Under the pieces are notes generated by a model. The model was not told the DNA's origin and searched no databases. It worked only from the letters and a program-made list of their open reading frames with translations. The position numbers were made by a program, and so were the translations under genes. Below, one piece after another: positions 54,370-63,786 of a stretch of 64,000 bases of DNA (position 1 is its first letter; each line of letters starts with the position of its first letter). Source of the DNA: Polaribacter sp. (GTDB taxonomy: Bacteria; Bacteroidota; Bacteroidia; Flavobacteriales; Flavobacteriaceae); the NCBI GenBank assembly GCA_020740485.1, contig DYMN01000001.1:178846-242845 (forward strand), read 5' to 3'.

Positions 54370-55245
54370 ATGTCAGTTTTAGTTAATAAAAATTCGAAAA
54401 TTATCGTTCAAGGATTTACCGGAGGTGAAGGAACTTTTCACGCATCACAAATGATAGATTACGGAACTAATGTGGTAGGTGGAGTTACTCCTGGAAAGGG
54501 AGGACAAAACCATCTTGGTAAACCTGTTTTTAATACAGTAAAAGATGCAGTAAAAGGTGTTGAAGCTGACACCTCTATCATATTTGTTCCGGAAGGATTT
54601 GCAGCTGATGCAATTATGGAAGCAGCTGAAGCAGGTATTAAAGTAATTATTTGCATCACAGAAGGCATTCCGGTAGCAGACATGGTTAAAGCTAACACCT
54701 ACGTAAAACAAAAAGGAGCACGATTAGTTGGTCCGAATTGTCCCGGAGTTATTACACCTGAAGAAGCTAAAGTTGGGATTATGCCCGGTTTTGTGTTTAA
54801 AAAAGGTAGAGTGGGTATAGTTTCTAAATCTGGAACATTGACTTACGAAGCTGCAGACCAAGTGGTTAAGCAAGGATTAGGAATTTCAACTGCTATAGGA
54901 ATAGGAGGAGACCCTATTATTGGTACAACGACCAAAGAAGCTGTTGAAATGTTTATGAATGACCCTGAAACGGATGCAATCGTTATGATTGGAGAAATTG
55001 GAGGTCAATTAGAAGCCGAAGCCGCTCGTTGGATTAAAGCCGACGGCAATCGTAAACCGGTGGTTGGTTTTATTGCGGGACAAACTGCACCAAAAGGACG
55101 TACTATGGGTCATGCCGGCGCTATCGTAGGTGGAGCTGATGATACTGCACAAGCTAAAATGAGAATATTAGCCGAAAATGGAATCCACGTAGTGGCTTCT
55201 CCTGCTGAAATTGGAAAAAAAGTAGCAGAAATAATAAAAAAATAA
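54370..55245 (+). CDS. sucD: Succinate--CoA ligase subunit alpha
   Basis: The alpha subunit of succinyl-CoA synthetase in the citric acid cycle. The 291-aa protein has the CoA-binding Rossmann domain ([25 protein letters not shown]), [34 protein letters not shown] and the phospho-His loop [12 protein letters not shown]. sucC is not adjacent, as in many Bacteroidota. Confidence 0.96.
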   Translation: MSVLVNKNSKIIVQGFTGGEGTFHASQMIDYGTNVVGGVTPGKGGQNHLGKPVFNTVKDAVKGVEADTSIIFVPEGFAADAIMEAAEAGIKVIICITEGIPVADMVKANTYVKQKGARLVGPNCPGVITPEEAKVGIMPGFVFKKGRVGIVSKSGTLTYEAADQVVKQGLGISTAIGIGGDPIIGTTTKEAVEMFMNDPETDAIVMIGEIGGQLEAEAARWIKADGNRKPVVGFIAGQTAPKGRTMGHAGAIVGGADDTAQAKMRILAENGIHVVASPAEIGKKVAEIIKK

Positions 55246-55263
55246 CTCTATATTCAAATTATT

Positions 55264-55302
55264 AACCACAAATTTACGCTTTTGTAGATTTGTGGTTTTT
55301 TT
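55264..55302. terminator. Terminator between sucD and the carboxyltransferase gene
   Basis: Stem AACCACAAAT (55264-55273) / ATTTGTGGTT (55288-55297) with a 14-nt loop that can pair further, followed by a T-run. Serves sucD; the genes on either side are convergent. Confidence 0.75.
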
Positions 55303-55424
55303 ATGAATTTATAGGAAGTAACAGGGGAACTAATTGGTTATTCTGGAGAACTAAATATAAAAATATACATTTAGAAATAAAAAGAAGTGATACTTTAGCT
55401 AAAAGGTAATTAAAATTTAATTAG

Positions 55425-57053
55425 TTATACCTGTAAAACTCCCATATTAAAAGCCTTTGAAATAGGAGCGTGGTTGGCCGCTTCAATCCCAATACTTATC
55501 CATTTTCGAGTTTCCAAAGGATCTATGATAGCATCGGTCCATAATCTTGCCGCCCCATAATAAGGAGATATTTGATGATCATAACGGGATTTTATTCTAA
55601 TAAATAAATCTTTTTCTTCCATCTCAGTCAATTTCTTTGATGTTTTTTCGAGATTGGCTTTTTCTATTTGTAATAGCACTTTAGCAGCAGAAGCACCACT
55701 CATTACGGCTAATTCAGCTGAAGGCCAAGCAACAATCAAACGAGGGTCATATGATTTGCCACACATGGCATAATTGCCTGCACCGTATGAATTTCCTATA
55801 ATTATGGTAAACTTTGGCACCACAGAATTAGCTACCGCATTCACCATTTTTGCACCGTCTTTAATAATACCGCCGTGTTCAGCCGCACTGCCCACCATAA
55901 AACCTGTTACATCTTGTAAAAATACCAATGGGATTTTCTTTTGGTTACAATTTGCAATAAAACGGGCGGCTTTATCTGCACTATCGGAATAAATTACACC
56001 TCCAAACTGCATTTGTTTATTGGCATTTTTTATTACCAAACGTTGGTTGGCAACTATTCCCACTGCCCATCCATCAATTCTGGCATATCCGCAAATCAAA
56101 GTTTTTCCATAGTCAGCTTTATATTCTTCGATTTCGGAATTATCTACAATTCTTTTGATAATTTCTAACATATCATATTGATCTGTACGCGATTTAGGTA
56201 AAATTCCATAAATTTCCTTCTGAACGAATAGAGGAAGAATAGGTTTTATTCGACTAAATCCGGCTTTATCATAATCACCAATTTTAGAAATTATTTTCTT
56301 AATTTTATCTAAAGCATCTCTGTCGTCAGTGGCTTTATAATCAGCGACCCCTGAGATAGAATTATGTGTAGTTGCACCACCAAGCGTTTCATTGTCAATA
56401 TCTTCTCCTATAGCTGCTTTTACTAAATAACTACCAGCAAGGAAAATACTCGCCGTTTTATCTACCATAATGGCTTCATCACTCATAATTGGCAAATAAG
56501 CTCCACCTGCAACACAACTACCCATTACTGCTGAAATTTGAGTAATACCCATACTACTCATCACGGCATTGTTTCTAAAAATGCGTCCAAAATGTTCTTT
56601 ATCAGGGAAAATTTCATCTTGCAAAGGTAAGTATACCCCAGCGCTATCAACGAGATAAATGATCGGAAGTTTATTTTCAATGGCAATTTCTTGTGCTCTT
56701 AAATTTTTCTTACCTGTTATTGGAAACCAAGCACCTGCTTTAACTGTGGCGTCATTAGCAACTACAACACAAAGTTTTTCTGATATATAGCCAATCTTAA
56801 CAATGACTCCTGCTGAAGGACAACCTCCATGTTCTTTATACATTTCAAAACCAGCTAAAGCCCCAATTTCAATAGACTTGCTATCTTTGTCTAATAAATA
56901 ATCTATTCTCTCATGAGCAGTCATCTTTCCTTTAGCATGCTCATTTTCAATTTTTTTAAGCCCACCACCAAAATAAACAGCTTTTAATTGTTTTTTTAAT
57001 TCGCTTAAAAGTTGTTTGTTATAATCTTCATTGGCATTGAACTTTAAACTCAT
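55425..57053 (-). CDS. Acyl-CoA carboxylase carboxyltransferase subunit
   Basis: A 542-aa biotin-dependent carboxyltransferase of the propionyl-/methylcrotonyl-CoA carboxylase beta type. N-terminal half: KGKMTAHERIDYLLD, YKEHGGCPSAG, VDSAGVYLPLQDEIFP, MGSCVAGGAYLP. C-terminal half: FLQDVTGFMVGS, NSYGAGNYAMCGKSYDPRLIVAWPSAE. The plan (GVY..Q.E, SCVAGGAY) suggests the methylcrotonyl-CoA branch, but substrate is inferred. No biotin carboxylase or biotin carrier gene is adjacent. It lies downstream of the GldM-like lipoprotein gene on the same strand, 164 bp apart. Confidence 0.88.
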   Translation of the reverse strand: MSLKFNANEDYNKQLLSELKKQLKAVYFGGGLKKIENEHAKGKMTAHERIDYLLDKDSKSIEIGALAGFEMYKEHGGCPSAGVIVKIGYISEKLCVVVANDATVKAGAWFPITGKKNLRAQEIAIENKLPIIYLVDSAGVYLPLQDEIFPDKEHFGRIFRNNAVMSSMGITQISAVMGSCVAGGAYLPIMSDEAIMVDKTASIFLAGSYLVKAAIGEDIDNETLGGATTHNSISGVADYKATDDRDALDKIKKIISKIGDYDKAGFSRIKPILPLFVQKEIYGILPKSRTDQYDMLEIIKRIVDNSEIEEYKADYGKTLICGYARIDGWAVGIVANQRLVIKNANKQMQFGGVIYSDSADKAARFIANCNQKKIPLVFLQDVTGFMVGSAAEHGGIIKDGAKMVNAVANSVVPKFTIIIGNSYGAGNYAMCGKSYDPRLIVAWPSAELAVMSGASAAKVLLQIEKANLEKTSKKLTEMEEKDLFIRIKSRYDHQISPYYGAARLWTDAIIDPLETRKWISIGIEAANHAPISKAFNMGVLQV

Positions 57054-57157
57054 ATTTTAAATTAAAGATTTTAGTATGCTAATTTATAATATTATAAATC
57101 AATTTATTGAGGCTATTTCGTCTTTTATATTTAATTGTTTTTTCAAGGTCAGATGGA

Positions 57158-57175
57158 TTCCGATAATTATCGGAA
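57158..57175. repeat. 18-bp perfect palindrome
   Basis: TTCCGATAATTATCGGAA, a perfect palindrome in the spacer between the carboxyltransferase gene and the GldM-like gene. It has no T-run, so it is not an obvious terminator. Its core GATAATTATC equals that of the palindrome at 368-381. Confidence 0.8.
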
Positions 57176-57217
57176 CGCTATAATCATTTTTTGATTGGTG
57201 TCAACTTTTTGTTATGC

Positions 57218-58651
57218 TCATTTCATATCTATCTTAACTTCTTTTACTTTGCCCTGTCTGTTTCCATTTTCATCTACTGCTTTAATATCAAAAATGGTTA
57301 TCAATTGTCCTTGTTTTGCTTTATCTATGGTTCTTATGGCTTCTTCTGTAAATCCGTCTCCTTCGACATATACTGTAAGCAAACCAGGTACTTTCACTTT
57401 AAATGAGGTGACAGCAAAACGTTTATTATCCTTTGTTCTTATGGCACCTACTTTTGCTTGTCGTAGTGTCGTTTTAATCATGGTGACTTCTCCTTTCTCA
57501 GCATTAACCAAACCTTCAATTTCCATTGATTCAGGTCTGTCAGAGGTGTAATATTTACGTGTTTTAGCATCATCCGCAATAACAGTTTCTGATTTTGGTT
57601 GCTTTGGAGTCGTTGTTGATTTTGATTGAACAGGTCTGTCTATATAAACCGGTTTTTCTACATATTCCGTTTTATAAATCACCTTTTCTGTAACATTTTT
57701 TCGTGAAATAACCTTATAGGTAGAATTAAAAGGAATTGTAACCGGAGTTCCATCATACATTACGTTAAAATTTCCATCTAATACGTGTTCTCCGGGAAGA
57801 GGAGCATTGAAATCTAGTAATACTGCACCATCAGTTCCATATTTATTATCCATTTTGCTTCCGTTTACTACTATATCAAACGGCTTTGCGCTATCATCAT
57901 AACGCCCTAATACAATTCTCCCTGTAATTTTTTCGTCAGGATAATAAAAACTTTTATCTAATCTAACAATTCCAACGTAATTTCGCATAGCAAACTCTTT
58001 TTCAAACTCACCACTATTCATCGCTTCTATTAGTTCTTGTTCAATAGTTCTGATGTCATATTGCATTTGTGTTATATTGAAAATGGATGCCATTGCAGGG
58101 AAAGATTCAAATTTAAAATTTAGCCATGGAATAATATTTCCACTGTAATCCACTAAATCTTTAGTTCTAAATCTTGAAGTAACCATCGTAGCTACTGTAC
58201 CATAGCCTTTCCCTAAAGCTTTTTCAAAATTGGTTTTATACTCATTAATTTCAGTCAAAAATAAATTACCTTGAGGTGTGATTTTATTACCATCAAAAAA
58301 ATAACTATCCAAAAATTTACTATTTGCCAATTTTGAATAGGAATTTCTCGCTTCGTCCGGTTTGAGTGTTCCATTGTAGATACTATCTTTTACAGCTTCT
58401 AAATAATAATAAAATTCGTCGGAAATTTTTTGAGCCTCTCTCAATCTTAGATAAATTGGTTTGTATTTAGCGCTGTCTTTTTCTACATTCCTTTCTAAAA
58501 TTCCTCTAAATACTCCATTTTTTACCATGGTAAGCGAAATAGATTCTTCCAGCTTTTCATTCATTAAACCGAAAGTGTCGATAATTTTACTATCTTTATT
58601 ACAAGAAGTTAATAAAATTAATAAAAATGACACTAAAAATAGTTGTTTCAT
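57218..58651 (-). CDS. GldM-like lipoprotein
   Basis: A 477-aa lipoprotein (signal MKQLFLVSFLLILLTSC, lipobox LTSC, C17). From residue 27 it reads like GldM, the periplasmic shaft of the type IX secretion/gliding motor: FGLMNEK (27-33), KISDEFYYYLEAVK, GNLFLTEINEYK, FKFESFPAMASIFNITQMQ (D1, to about 215), then YVGIVRLDKSFYYPDEKITG and IVLGRYDD (D2, about 223-315). A low-complexity linker (318-370) follows where GldM has its third domain. The end (SFKVKVPGLLTVYVEG, AKQGQLITIFDIKAV) matches the last GldM domain. GldM proper has an inner-membrane helix at its N-terminus; this protein has a lipid anchor instead. gldK, gldL and gldN are not nearby. It is divergent from relA. Confidence 0.75.
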   Translation of the reverse strand: MKQLFLVSFLLILLTSCNKDSKIIDTFGLMNEKLEESISLTMVKNGVFRGILERNVEKDSAKYKPIYLRLREAQKISDEFYYYLEAVKDSIYNGTLKPDEARNSYSKLANSKFLDSYFFDGNKITPQGNLFLTEINEYKTNFEKALGKGYGTVATMVTSRFRTKDLVDYSGNIIPWLNFKFESFPAMASIFNITQMQYDIRTIEQELIEAMNSGEFEKEFAMRNYVGIVRLDKSFYYPDEKITGRIVLGRYDDSAKPFDIVVNGSKMDNKYGTDGAVLLDFNAPLPGEHVLDGNFNVMYDGTPVTIPFNSTYKVISRKNVTEKVIYKTEYVEKPVYIDRPVQSKSTTTPKQPKSETVIADDAKTRKYYTSDRPESMEIEGLVNAEKGEVTMIKTTLRQAKVGAIRTKDNKRFAVTSFKVKVPGLLTVYVEGDGFTEEAIRTIDKAKQGQLITIFDIKAVDENGNRQGKVKEVKIDMK

Positions 58652-58814
58652 ACTTTATTTCTTTAATAAGATTAAATATATTTTCATTGAGAATCAAAAT
58701 TTGACAAATTTATAAAATATGAAAAATTTAACCTAATTTTATTTTGAATGTTATGAACAAGTTTATAAACATAAATGTTTTTGGTTAAAATTCTTTTTTT
58801 TGTATTTTTACGCT

Positions 58815-61022
58815 ATGGCAGAAACATACAACAAAGAAGAAACCAAAGAATTAGCTCGTCGTTATAAAGACATGCTTAAGGGGTCTTATCAAGAATTGTC
58901 TAGTGATGATAAGAAGCTGATACGCAAGGCTTTTGATTTAGCTGTTGAAGCACATAAGGATCAACGACGTAAATCCGGTGAACCTTATGTTTACCATCCA
59001 ATAGCTGTTGCCAAAATTGTGGCTAACGATATAGGGTTGGGTACCACTTCTATCATTGCAGCGCTTTTACACGATGTGGTTGAAGATACGGAGTACAGTT
59101 TAGAATATATTGAAAAGGAATTTGGAAAAAAAGTAGCTGTAATTGTAGACGGATTGACAAAAATTTCTGGGCTTAACAGGGAAACTACTTCCATTCAAGC
59201 CGAGAATTATCGTAAAATGCTACTTACTTTAAATGATGATGTAAGGGTAATTCTCATCAAAATTGCCGACCGTTATCATAATATGAAAACATTAGAATTC
59301 ATGCCTATAGAAAAACAGGCAAGAATTGCATCGGAAACTTTATACATTTATGCTCCTTTAGCACACCGTTTAGGTTTGTATTCCATCAAAACTGATTTAG
59401 AAGATTTAGGACTAAAATATACTGAACCTGAAATTTATAATGATATTCTCGATAAAATAAACGAATCAAAAGAAGAACGCGATCAATACATTGCCGAATT
59501 CAGTAAAATAATTGAAAAATCACTTTTAGAAGAAGGAATGGAATTTGAAATTAAAGGTCGCCCTAAGTCCATTTTTTCCATTCGTAGAAAAATGATGGCG
59601 CAAGGAGTGGAATTTGATGAAGTGTATGACAAATTTGCTATTCGTATCATTTACAAACCGAAAAGCAAAGACGAACGTCACGACGCATGGAAAATATACT
59701 CCATAGTTACCGACCATTTTACCCCTAATCCTATTCGATTGCGAGACTGGATGACTCAACCCAAATCTACCGGCTATGAAGCCTTACATACCACTGTTAT
59801 GGGACCTAAAGGTCAGTGGGTGGAAGTACAAATTCGTTCCGAACGCATGAACGAAATAGCCGAAAAAGGATATGCAGCGCACTATAAGTACAAAAATACC
59901 GAAGAAAAAGAATCCAGCATCGAAACTTGGCTTAACAGATTAAAAGACGTATTAGAAAACACCGATGCCAATGCCACTGACTTTGTGGAAAATGTGAAAC
60001 TTAATCTTTATTCTAAAGAAATTTACACTTTTACACCAAATGGTCAAATTAAAAATCTACCAAAGGGTTCCACACCCATCGACTTTGCTTTTGCGGTTCA
60101 CACCGAAGTGGGATATCATTGCCGTGGTGCAAAAGTCAATGGAAAGTTAGTGCCACTCTCTAAAGAACTCAATAGTGGTGACCAAGTAGAAATCATTACA
60201 TCGCCTAACCAAAAACCCAAGTTACAATGGTTAGACTACGCGGTTACTTCTCGAGCTAGAACGAAAATTAAAAACTCACTCAAAGAAGATGAAAAGAAAA
60301 TGGGTGAAGAAGGAAGAGAAATATTACAAAGGAAATTAAAATCCATTAAAGTAACGTTCAGTGAAAAAACAGTCAATGATTTAGTCAATTTCTTTAAACT
60401 TAAAACTAGTTTGGACCTCTTTTTCAGAGTGGGCAATGGCACTATCACCAACCAAGAGTTGAAGGATTTCGCTGCCCAACAATCTGGAGCCTTGATGTCA
60501 TTGCTTAAAGGGAAAATCCGTAAAAAATCTACGACTCCTATTGTCATTGAAGATGAGATAACTTCCAGTAAATACGATTTATTGGTTTTTGGAAAGGATG
60601 AAGAACGTTTAAAATACACTATGTCTAAGTGTTGTAATGCTATTCCCGGAGACAAGGTTTTCGGCTTTCTCACCATTAATGAAGGGATTAAAGTACACCG
60701 TGAAGACTGCCCTAATGCCATAGACATGCGTGCCAAATACGGCTATCGGATTATGAAAGCCAAGTGGATAGATTCTTCTCAAAGAGAGTTTAGCGTGAAT
60801 ATAAAATTAGCTGGAATTGACAATGTAGGTATTGTTAACAGTGTTACCTTATTGATATCCAACTCTATGCACGTAAATATTCAACGTATCAATATCGATA
60901 CTGAAGATGGCTATTTTGAAGGACATATCAGGGTAAGTGTAAAAAACAATGAACAACTCAACATCTTGGTAAAAAATCTTAAAAAAATTGACGGCGTGAT
61001 GGTAGTGGAAAGGGATGGGTAG
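58815..61022 (+). CDS. Bifunctional (p)ppGpp synthetase/hydrolase (RelA/SpoT)
   Basis: Makes and degrades (p)ppGpp, the stringent response alarmone. The 735-aa protein has the HD hydrolase domain (YHPIAVAKIV, LLHDVVEDTEYS), synthetase domain (IKGRPKSIFSIRRKM, DEVYDKFAIRIIY, STGYEALHTTVMG), TGS (YTFTPNGQIKNLPKGSTP), a Zn-finger/CC region (SKCCNAIPGDKVFG) and a C-terminal ACT domain. HDVVEDT keeps the hydrolase signature, so both activities are plausible. A frame start at 58800 uses TTG; ATG at 58815 is chosen. The nearest -7-like sequence (TATTTTTA, one mismatch) lies only a few nt upstream. Confidence 0.95.
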   Translation: MAETYNKEETKELARRYKDMLKGSYQELSSDDKKLIRKAFDLAVEAHKDQRRKSGEPYVYHPIAVAKIVANDIGLGTTSIIAALLHDVVEDTEYSLEYIEKEFGKKVAVIVDGLTKISGLNRETTSIQAENYRKMLLTLNDDVRVILIKIADRYHNMKTLEFMPIEKQARIASETLYIYAPLAHRLGLYSIKTDLEDLGLKYTEPEIYNDILDKINESKEERDQYIAEFSKIIEKSLLEEGMEFEIKGRPKSIFSIRRKMMAQGVEFDEVYDKFAIRIIYKPKSKDERHDAWKIYSIVTDHFTPNPIRLRDWMTQPKSTGYEALHTTVMGPKGQWVEVQIRSERMNEIAEKGYAAHYKYKNTEEKESSIETWLNRLKDVLENTDANATDFVENVKLNLYSKEIYTFTPNGQIKNLPKGSTPIDFAFAVHTEVGYHCRGAKVNGKLVPLSKELNSGDQVEIITSPNQKPKLQWLDYAVTSRARTKIKNSLKEDEKKMGEEGREILQRKLKSIKVTFSEKTVNDLVNFFKLKTSLDLFFRVGNGTITNQELKDFAAQQSGALMSLLKGKIRKKSTTPIVIEDEITSSKYDLLVFGKDEERLKYTMSKCCNAIPGDKVFGFLTINEGIKVHREDCPNAIDMRAKYGYRIMKAKWIDSSQREFSVNIKLAGIDNVGIVNSVTLLISNSMHVNIQRINIDTEDGYFEGHIRVSVKNNEQLNILVKNLKKIDGVMVVERDG

Positions 61023-61115
61023 TTTAAAGTTTAATCTTTTGTATTATAGTATTTTATGTTAGAAACACACCCAAACGCAGCGTTACAATGCAAAATATCA
61101 TATTTATGAAACGAA

Positions 61116-62030
61116 CTATTCTCTTTCCAACGGTAAGGTTGAACATCTCAAAAGCCCCTCTTGCTTGCTAATTTCAGAATAAGGTATTTCTTCTACTATA
61201 AAACCACTCTTTCTAAGCCAATTATTTAGTCGGAAAAAGTTTTTTTCTGAAACTACTACTTTTGGACTAATAGAAAACACATTAGAATTCATATTGTACA
61301 TTTCATCACGTGTGATGTGAAAAAGGTTTTCTTTACCAAATAAACTGACTAAGTAAATATAGTCTTCTTTATCTAAAAAACCTCCTTCGTAAATAATACC
61401 TTTATCCATTCCTAAGGGTTGAAAGCAACAATCCAAATGCAAAGCGTTGTCACGAGCTTCTAATGTGGACTTTGTCAGATTAAACTCTTTGACTATTTTA
61501 TTGGGAAAAGTTTTTTTTATAAACTCAACTCCATGTAAATTGGTTCTTGCCGTTTTGATTTGACTGTAATCATTCCCTTTATAAGTTCCGATAAAAATAT
61601 AATCATTCCATAAGATTACATCACCGCCTTCAATGTGAACTTCTTCGGGAGGACGTATAACACTCAAAGGATTAATTTGTTTAATAATAAATTGTATGGC
61701 TTCAATTTCGTTTTCCCTTTCGGGAAGAATGTTAGCAATAATGAAAGTCTGGTTAATTACAAAACCTATATCACGAGTAAATATTTGATTTACTTCTTTT
61801 AACAATTCTGGGCGATATACTTTTACATCATACTTTTTGAGTACCCTTTCAAAAGCATTCATTTCGACTACCATATCGGACTCTTTAGGATAAGTTCCAG
61901 TTAAAATATGTTCGAGTGACTTTGGGTCGTAAGCTTCTTCAGCACTTGGCGTTGGTCCGTTACTGTTGGCAATCCCCAATATTACAGACTTCAATTGCGC
62001 TGTTTCGTTATGTATATTTATTGATACCAT
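61116..62030 (-). CDS. Amidinotransferase/arginine deiminase-family hydrolase
   Basis: A 304-aa pentein-fold enzyme. The substrate and catalytic segments are FTRDIGFVIN, VHIEGGDVILW (Glu/Asp), ALHLDCCFQPLG (catalytic His) and GLLRCSTLPL at the C-terminus (nucleophile Cys). This set fits the dimethylargininase / arginine deiminase / amidinotransferase superfamily; the exact substrate (arginine, citrulline, agmatine or dimethylarginine) cannot be read off. A longer frame to 62060 exists but MVSINIHNETAQLKSVILG at 62030 is the natural family start. A near -7 box (GATATTTG) ends 7 nt before it. Confidence 0.82.
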   Translation of the reverse strand: MVSINIHNETAQLKSVILGIANSNGPTPSAEEAYDPKSLEHILTGTYPKESDMVVEMNAFERVLKKYDVKVYRPELLKEVNQIFTRDIGFVINQTFIIANILPERENEIEAIQFIIKQINPLSVIRPPEEVHIEGGDVILWNDYIFIGTYKGNDYSQIKTARTNLHGVEFIKKTFPNKIVKEFNLTKSTLEARDNALHLDCCFQPLGMDKGIIYEGGFLDKEDYIYLVSLFGKENLFHITRDEMYNMNSNVFSISPKVVVSEKNFFRLNNWLRKSGFIVEEIPYSEISKQEGLLRCSTLPLERE

Positions 62031-62037
62031 ATTAGGG

Positions 62038-62045
62038 CAAATATC
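62038..62045 (-). promoter_or_regulatory. Near -7 box of the amidinotransferase gene
   Basis: GATATTTG on minus, one mismatch to TAnnTTTG, ending 7 nt before the ATG at 62030. It would give a leaderless transcript and lies right after the gltA terminator. Confidence 0.35.
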
Positions 62046-62048
62046 CGC

Positions 62049-62095
62049 AAAAAAAATCACTCTAAGAAATTTTTAAATAACTTCTGAGAGTGATT
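62049..62095 (-). terminator. Terminator of gltA
   Basis: On minus, stem with arms 62082-62095 and 62056-62069 (one mismatch), 12-nt loop, then eight T (A-run on plus at 62049-62057). It separates gltA from the amidinotransferase gene. Confidence 0.75.
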
Positions 62096-62117
62096 TTATG
62101 GAAAACAACAAATTTTG

Positions 62118-62165
62118 TTATTGATTATTGAGTTATTTGGTTATTGAGTTATTACTTAATAACTT
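62118..62165. repeat. TTATTGA-type repeats downstream of gltA
   Basis: Repeated words TTATTGA, GTTATTT, GGTTATTGAGTTATT with 7-8 nt spacing between the gltA stop and its terminator. Similar words occur at 28366-28406. Confidence 0.5.
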
Positions 62166-62177
62166 TAATACTCGTTT

Positions 62178-63461
62178 CTATCTTTCATTTAGTTCAACAA
62201 AAGGACGTTTTGGCGCTCCAATGTACAATTGACGTGGACGACCAATAGGTTCTTTGCTCAATCTCATTTCTCTCCATTGAGCAATCCAACCCGGTAAACG
62301 ACCGATGGCAAACATTACAGTAAACATTTCAACCGGAATACCCAAAGCTCTGTATATAATTCCTGAATAAAAGTCAACATTCGGGAATAGTTTTCTTTCG
62401 ATGAAATAAGGATCTTTTAAGGCAGTTGCTTCCAAATGTCTTGCAATGTCCAATGTTGGATCATCTTTACCTAATTGTTTTAAAACAGCATCAGCACTTC
62501 CTTTGATGATTAAAGCACGTGGATCGAAGTTTTTATAAACTCTATGTCCGAATCCCATTAATAAGAACGGATCGTTTTTATCTTTAGCTTTCAAAATGAA
62601 TTTTTCTACATCACCACCATCCGCTTTAATGGCTTCCAACATTTCAATCACTTCCTGATTAGCCCCTCCGTGTAATGGACCCCATAATGCAGAAACACCG
62701 GCAGAAATAGAAGCAAATAAACTGGCATGAGAAGAACCTACCAATCTCACTGTAGAAGTGGAACAATTTTGTTCGTGATCTTGGTGCAAAATCAACAATT
62801 CTTCCATTGCTTTTTTGATTACCGGATTAGGAACATATTTTTCAGTAGGAATTTTGTACATCATCATCAATAGATTTTCTACATAATCCAATGTATTGTC
62901 AGCATAAGTTCTTGGTGTTCCTTCATTTTTATTGTGTGCCCAAGCCGCCAAAACAGGGAATTTACCCATTATTTTACAAATAGCATTGTACATTTCTTCT
63001 TCAGAATGAACGTCTGTTAAATTTGGATGGAAAGCAGTCAACGCAGCAGTCAACGCAGAAAGAACACCCATAGGATGTGCTGAACGTGGAAAACCGTTGA
63101 TAATGTTTTTCATTTCCTCATCAACCAACGTGTTTTTTTTGATATCGACGTCAAATTTTGCTAATTGGTCTTTGGTTGGTAATTCACCAAAAATAATCAG
63201 ATAGGCTACTTCGAGATAACTTGCTTTTTTTGCCAAATCTTCAATAGCATATCCTCTATGTCGTAATATACCTTCTTCACCATCTAAAAAAGTGATTCCA
63301 CTACTACAAGCTCCTGTATTTTTATAACCTCGGTCAAAGGTTATCATTCCAGTAAGATCCCTTAATTTGGAAATATCAAAGGCTACTTCGTCTTCCACTC
63401 CGAAATGAACAGGAAATTCATATTTTTTCCCTTTAAATTCTAAAATTGCTACTTCTGACAT
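62178..63461 (-). CDS. gltA: Citrate synthase
   Basis: Condenses oxaloacetate and acetyl-CoA, entry step of the citric acid cycle. The 427-aa length fits the type II enzyme. Catalytic motifs are LILHQDHEQNCSTSTVRLVGSS (His), ALWGPLHGGANQEV (His), and GFGHRVYKNFDPRA, with the Asp in the NVDFYSGIIYRALGIP segment. A -7 box lies at 63518-63525. The gene is divergent from the small acidic protein. Confidence 0.96.
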   Translation of the reverse strand: MSEVAILEFKGKKYEFPVHFGVEDEVAFDISKLRDLTGMITFDRGYKNTGACSSGITFLDGEEGILRHRGYAIEDLAKKASYLEVAYLIIFGELPTKDQLAKFDVDIKKNTLVDEEMKNIINGFPRSAHPMGVLSALTAALTAFHPNLTDVHSEEEMYNAICKIMGKFPVLAAWAHNKNEGTPRTYADNTLDYVENLLMMMYKIPTEKYVPNPVIKKAMEELLILHQDHEQNCSTSTVRLVGSSHASLFASISAGVSALWGPLHGGANQEVIEMLEAIKADGGDVEKFILKAKDKNDPFLLMGFGHRVYKNFDPRALIIKGSADAVLKQLGKDDPTLDIARHLEATALKDPYFIERKLFPNVDFYSGIIYRALGIPVEMFTVMFAIGRLPGWIAQWREMRLSKEPIGRPRQLYIGAPKRPFVELNER

Positions 63462-63786
63462 AATTTTATGGTTTATATAATTTAATTGTGATATAATTTG
63501 TAAAATTTTTTACTTTACAAAGTTATTTTCGTTTGGATGTCAAATATATGACAATTATCATGTTAAAAATAAATTTATTGCTACTTTTATTACATAGGGA
63601 TGGTTTGTCGCTTACATAACATCAACACCATTTCTTTAACATTCTCAATACTATTACCTAATAATCAAATAATATTCTATTAACATGTTTTTGCTTTTAT
63701 GGCTTTACATTAGCACGTATTTATTTTTAATACTGCGGTCTCCGAAAAGCAAACAGAGTAGGAAAAATCAAAAAAACCTAAACAAC
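63462..63786. other. Divergent intergenic region
   Basis: About 325 bp between gltA (minus) and the acidic small protein (plus). It holds the gltA -7 box. A hydrophobic open frame from 63685 (MFLLLWLYISTYLFLIL) would extend the acidic protein upstream, but it runs through sequence without coding character. No RNA gene is seen. Confidence 0.4.
63518..63525 (-). promoter_or_regulatory. -7 box of gltA
   Basis: TAACTTTG on minus, exact TAnnTTTG match, 56 nt upstream of the gltA ATG. Confidence 0.5.

Noticed and set aside
60236..60736. 166-aa antisense frame within relA/spoT
   Set aside because: Long antisense frames are common opposite conserved coding regions. The composition mirrors the sense gene.
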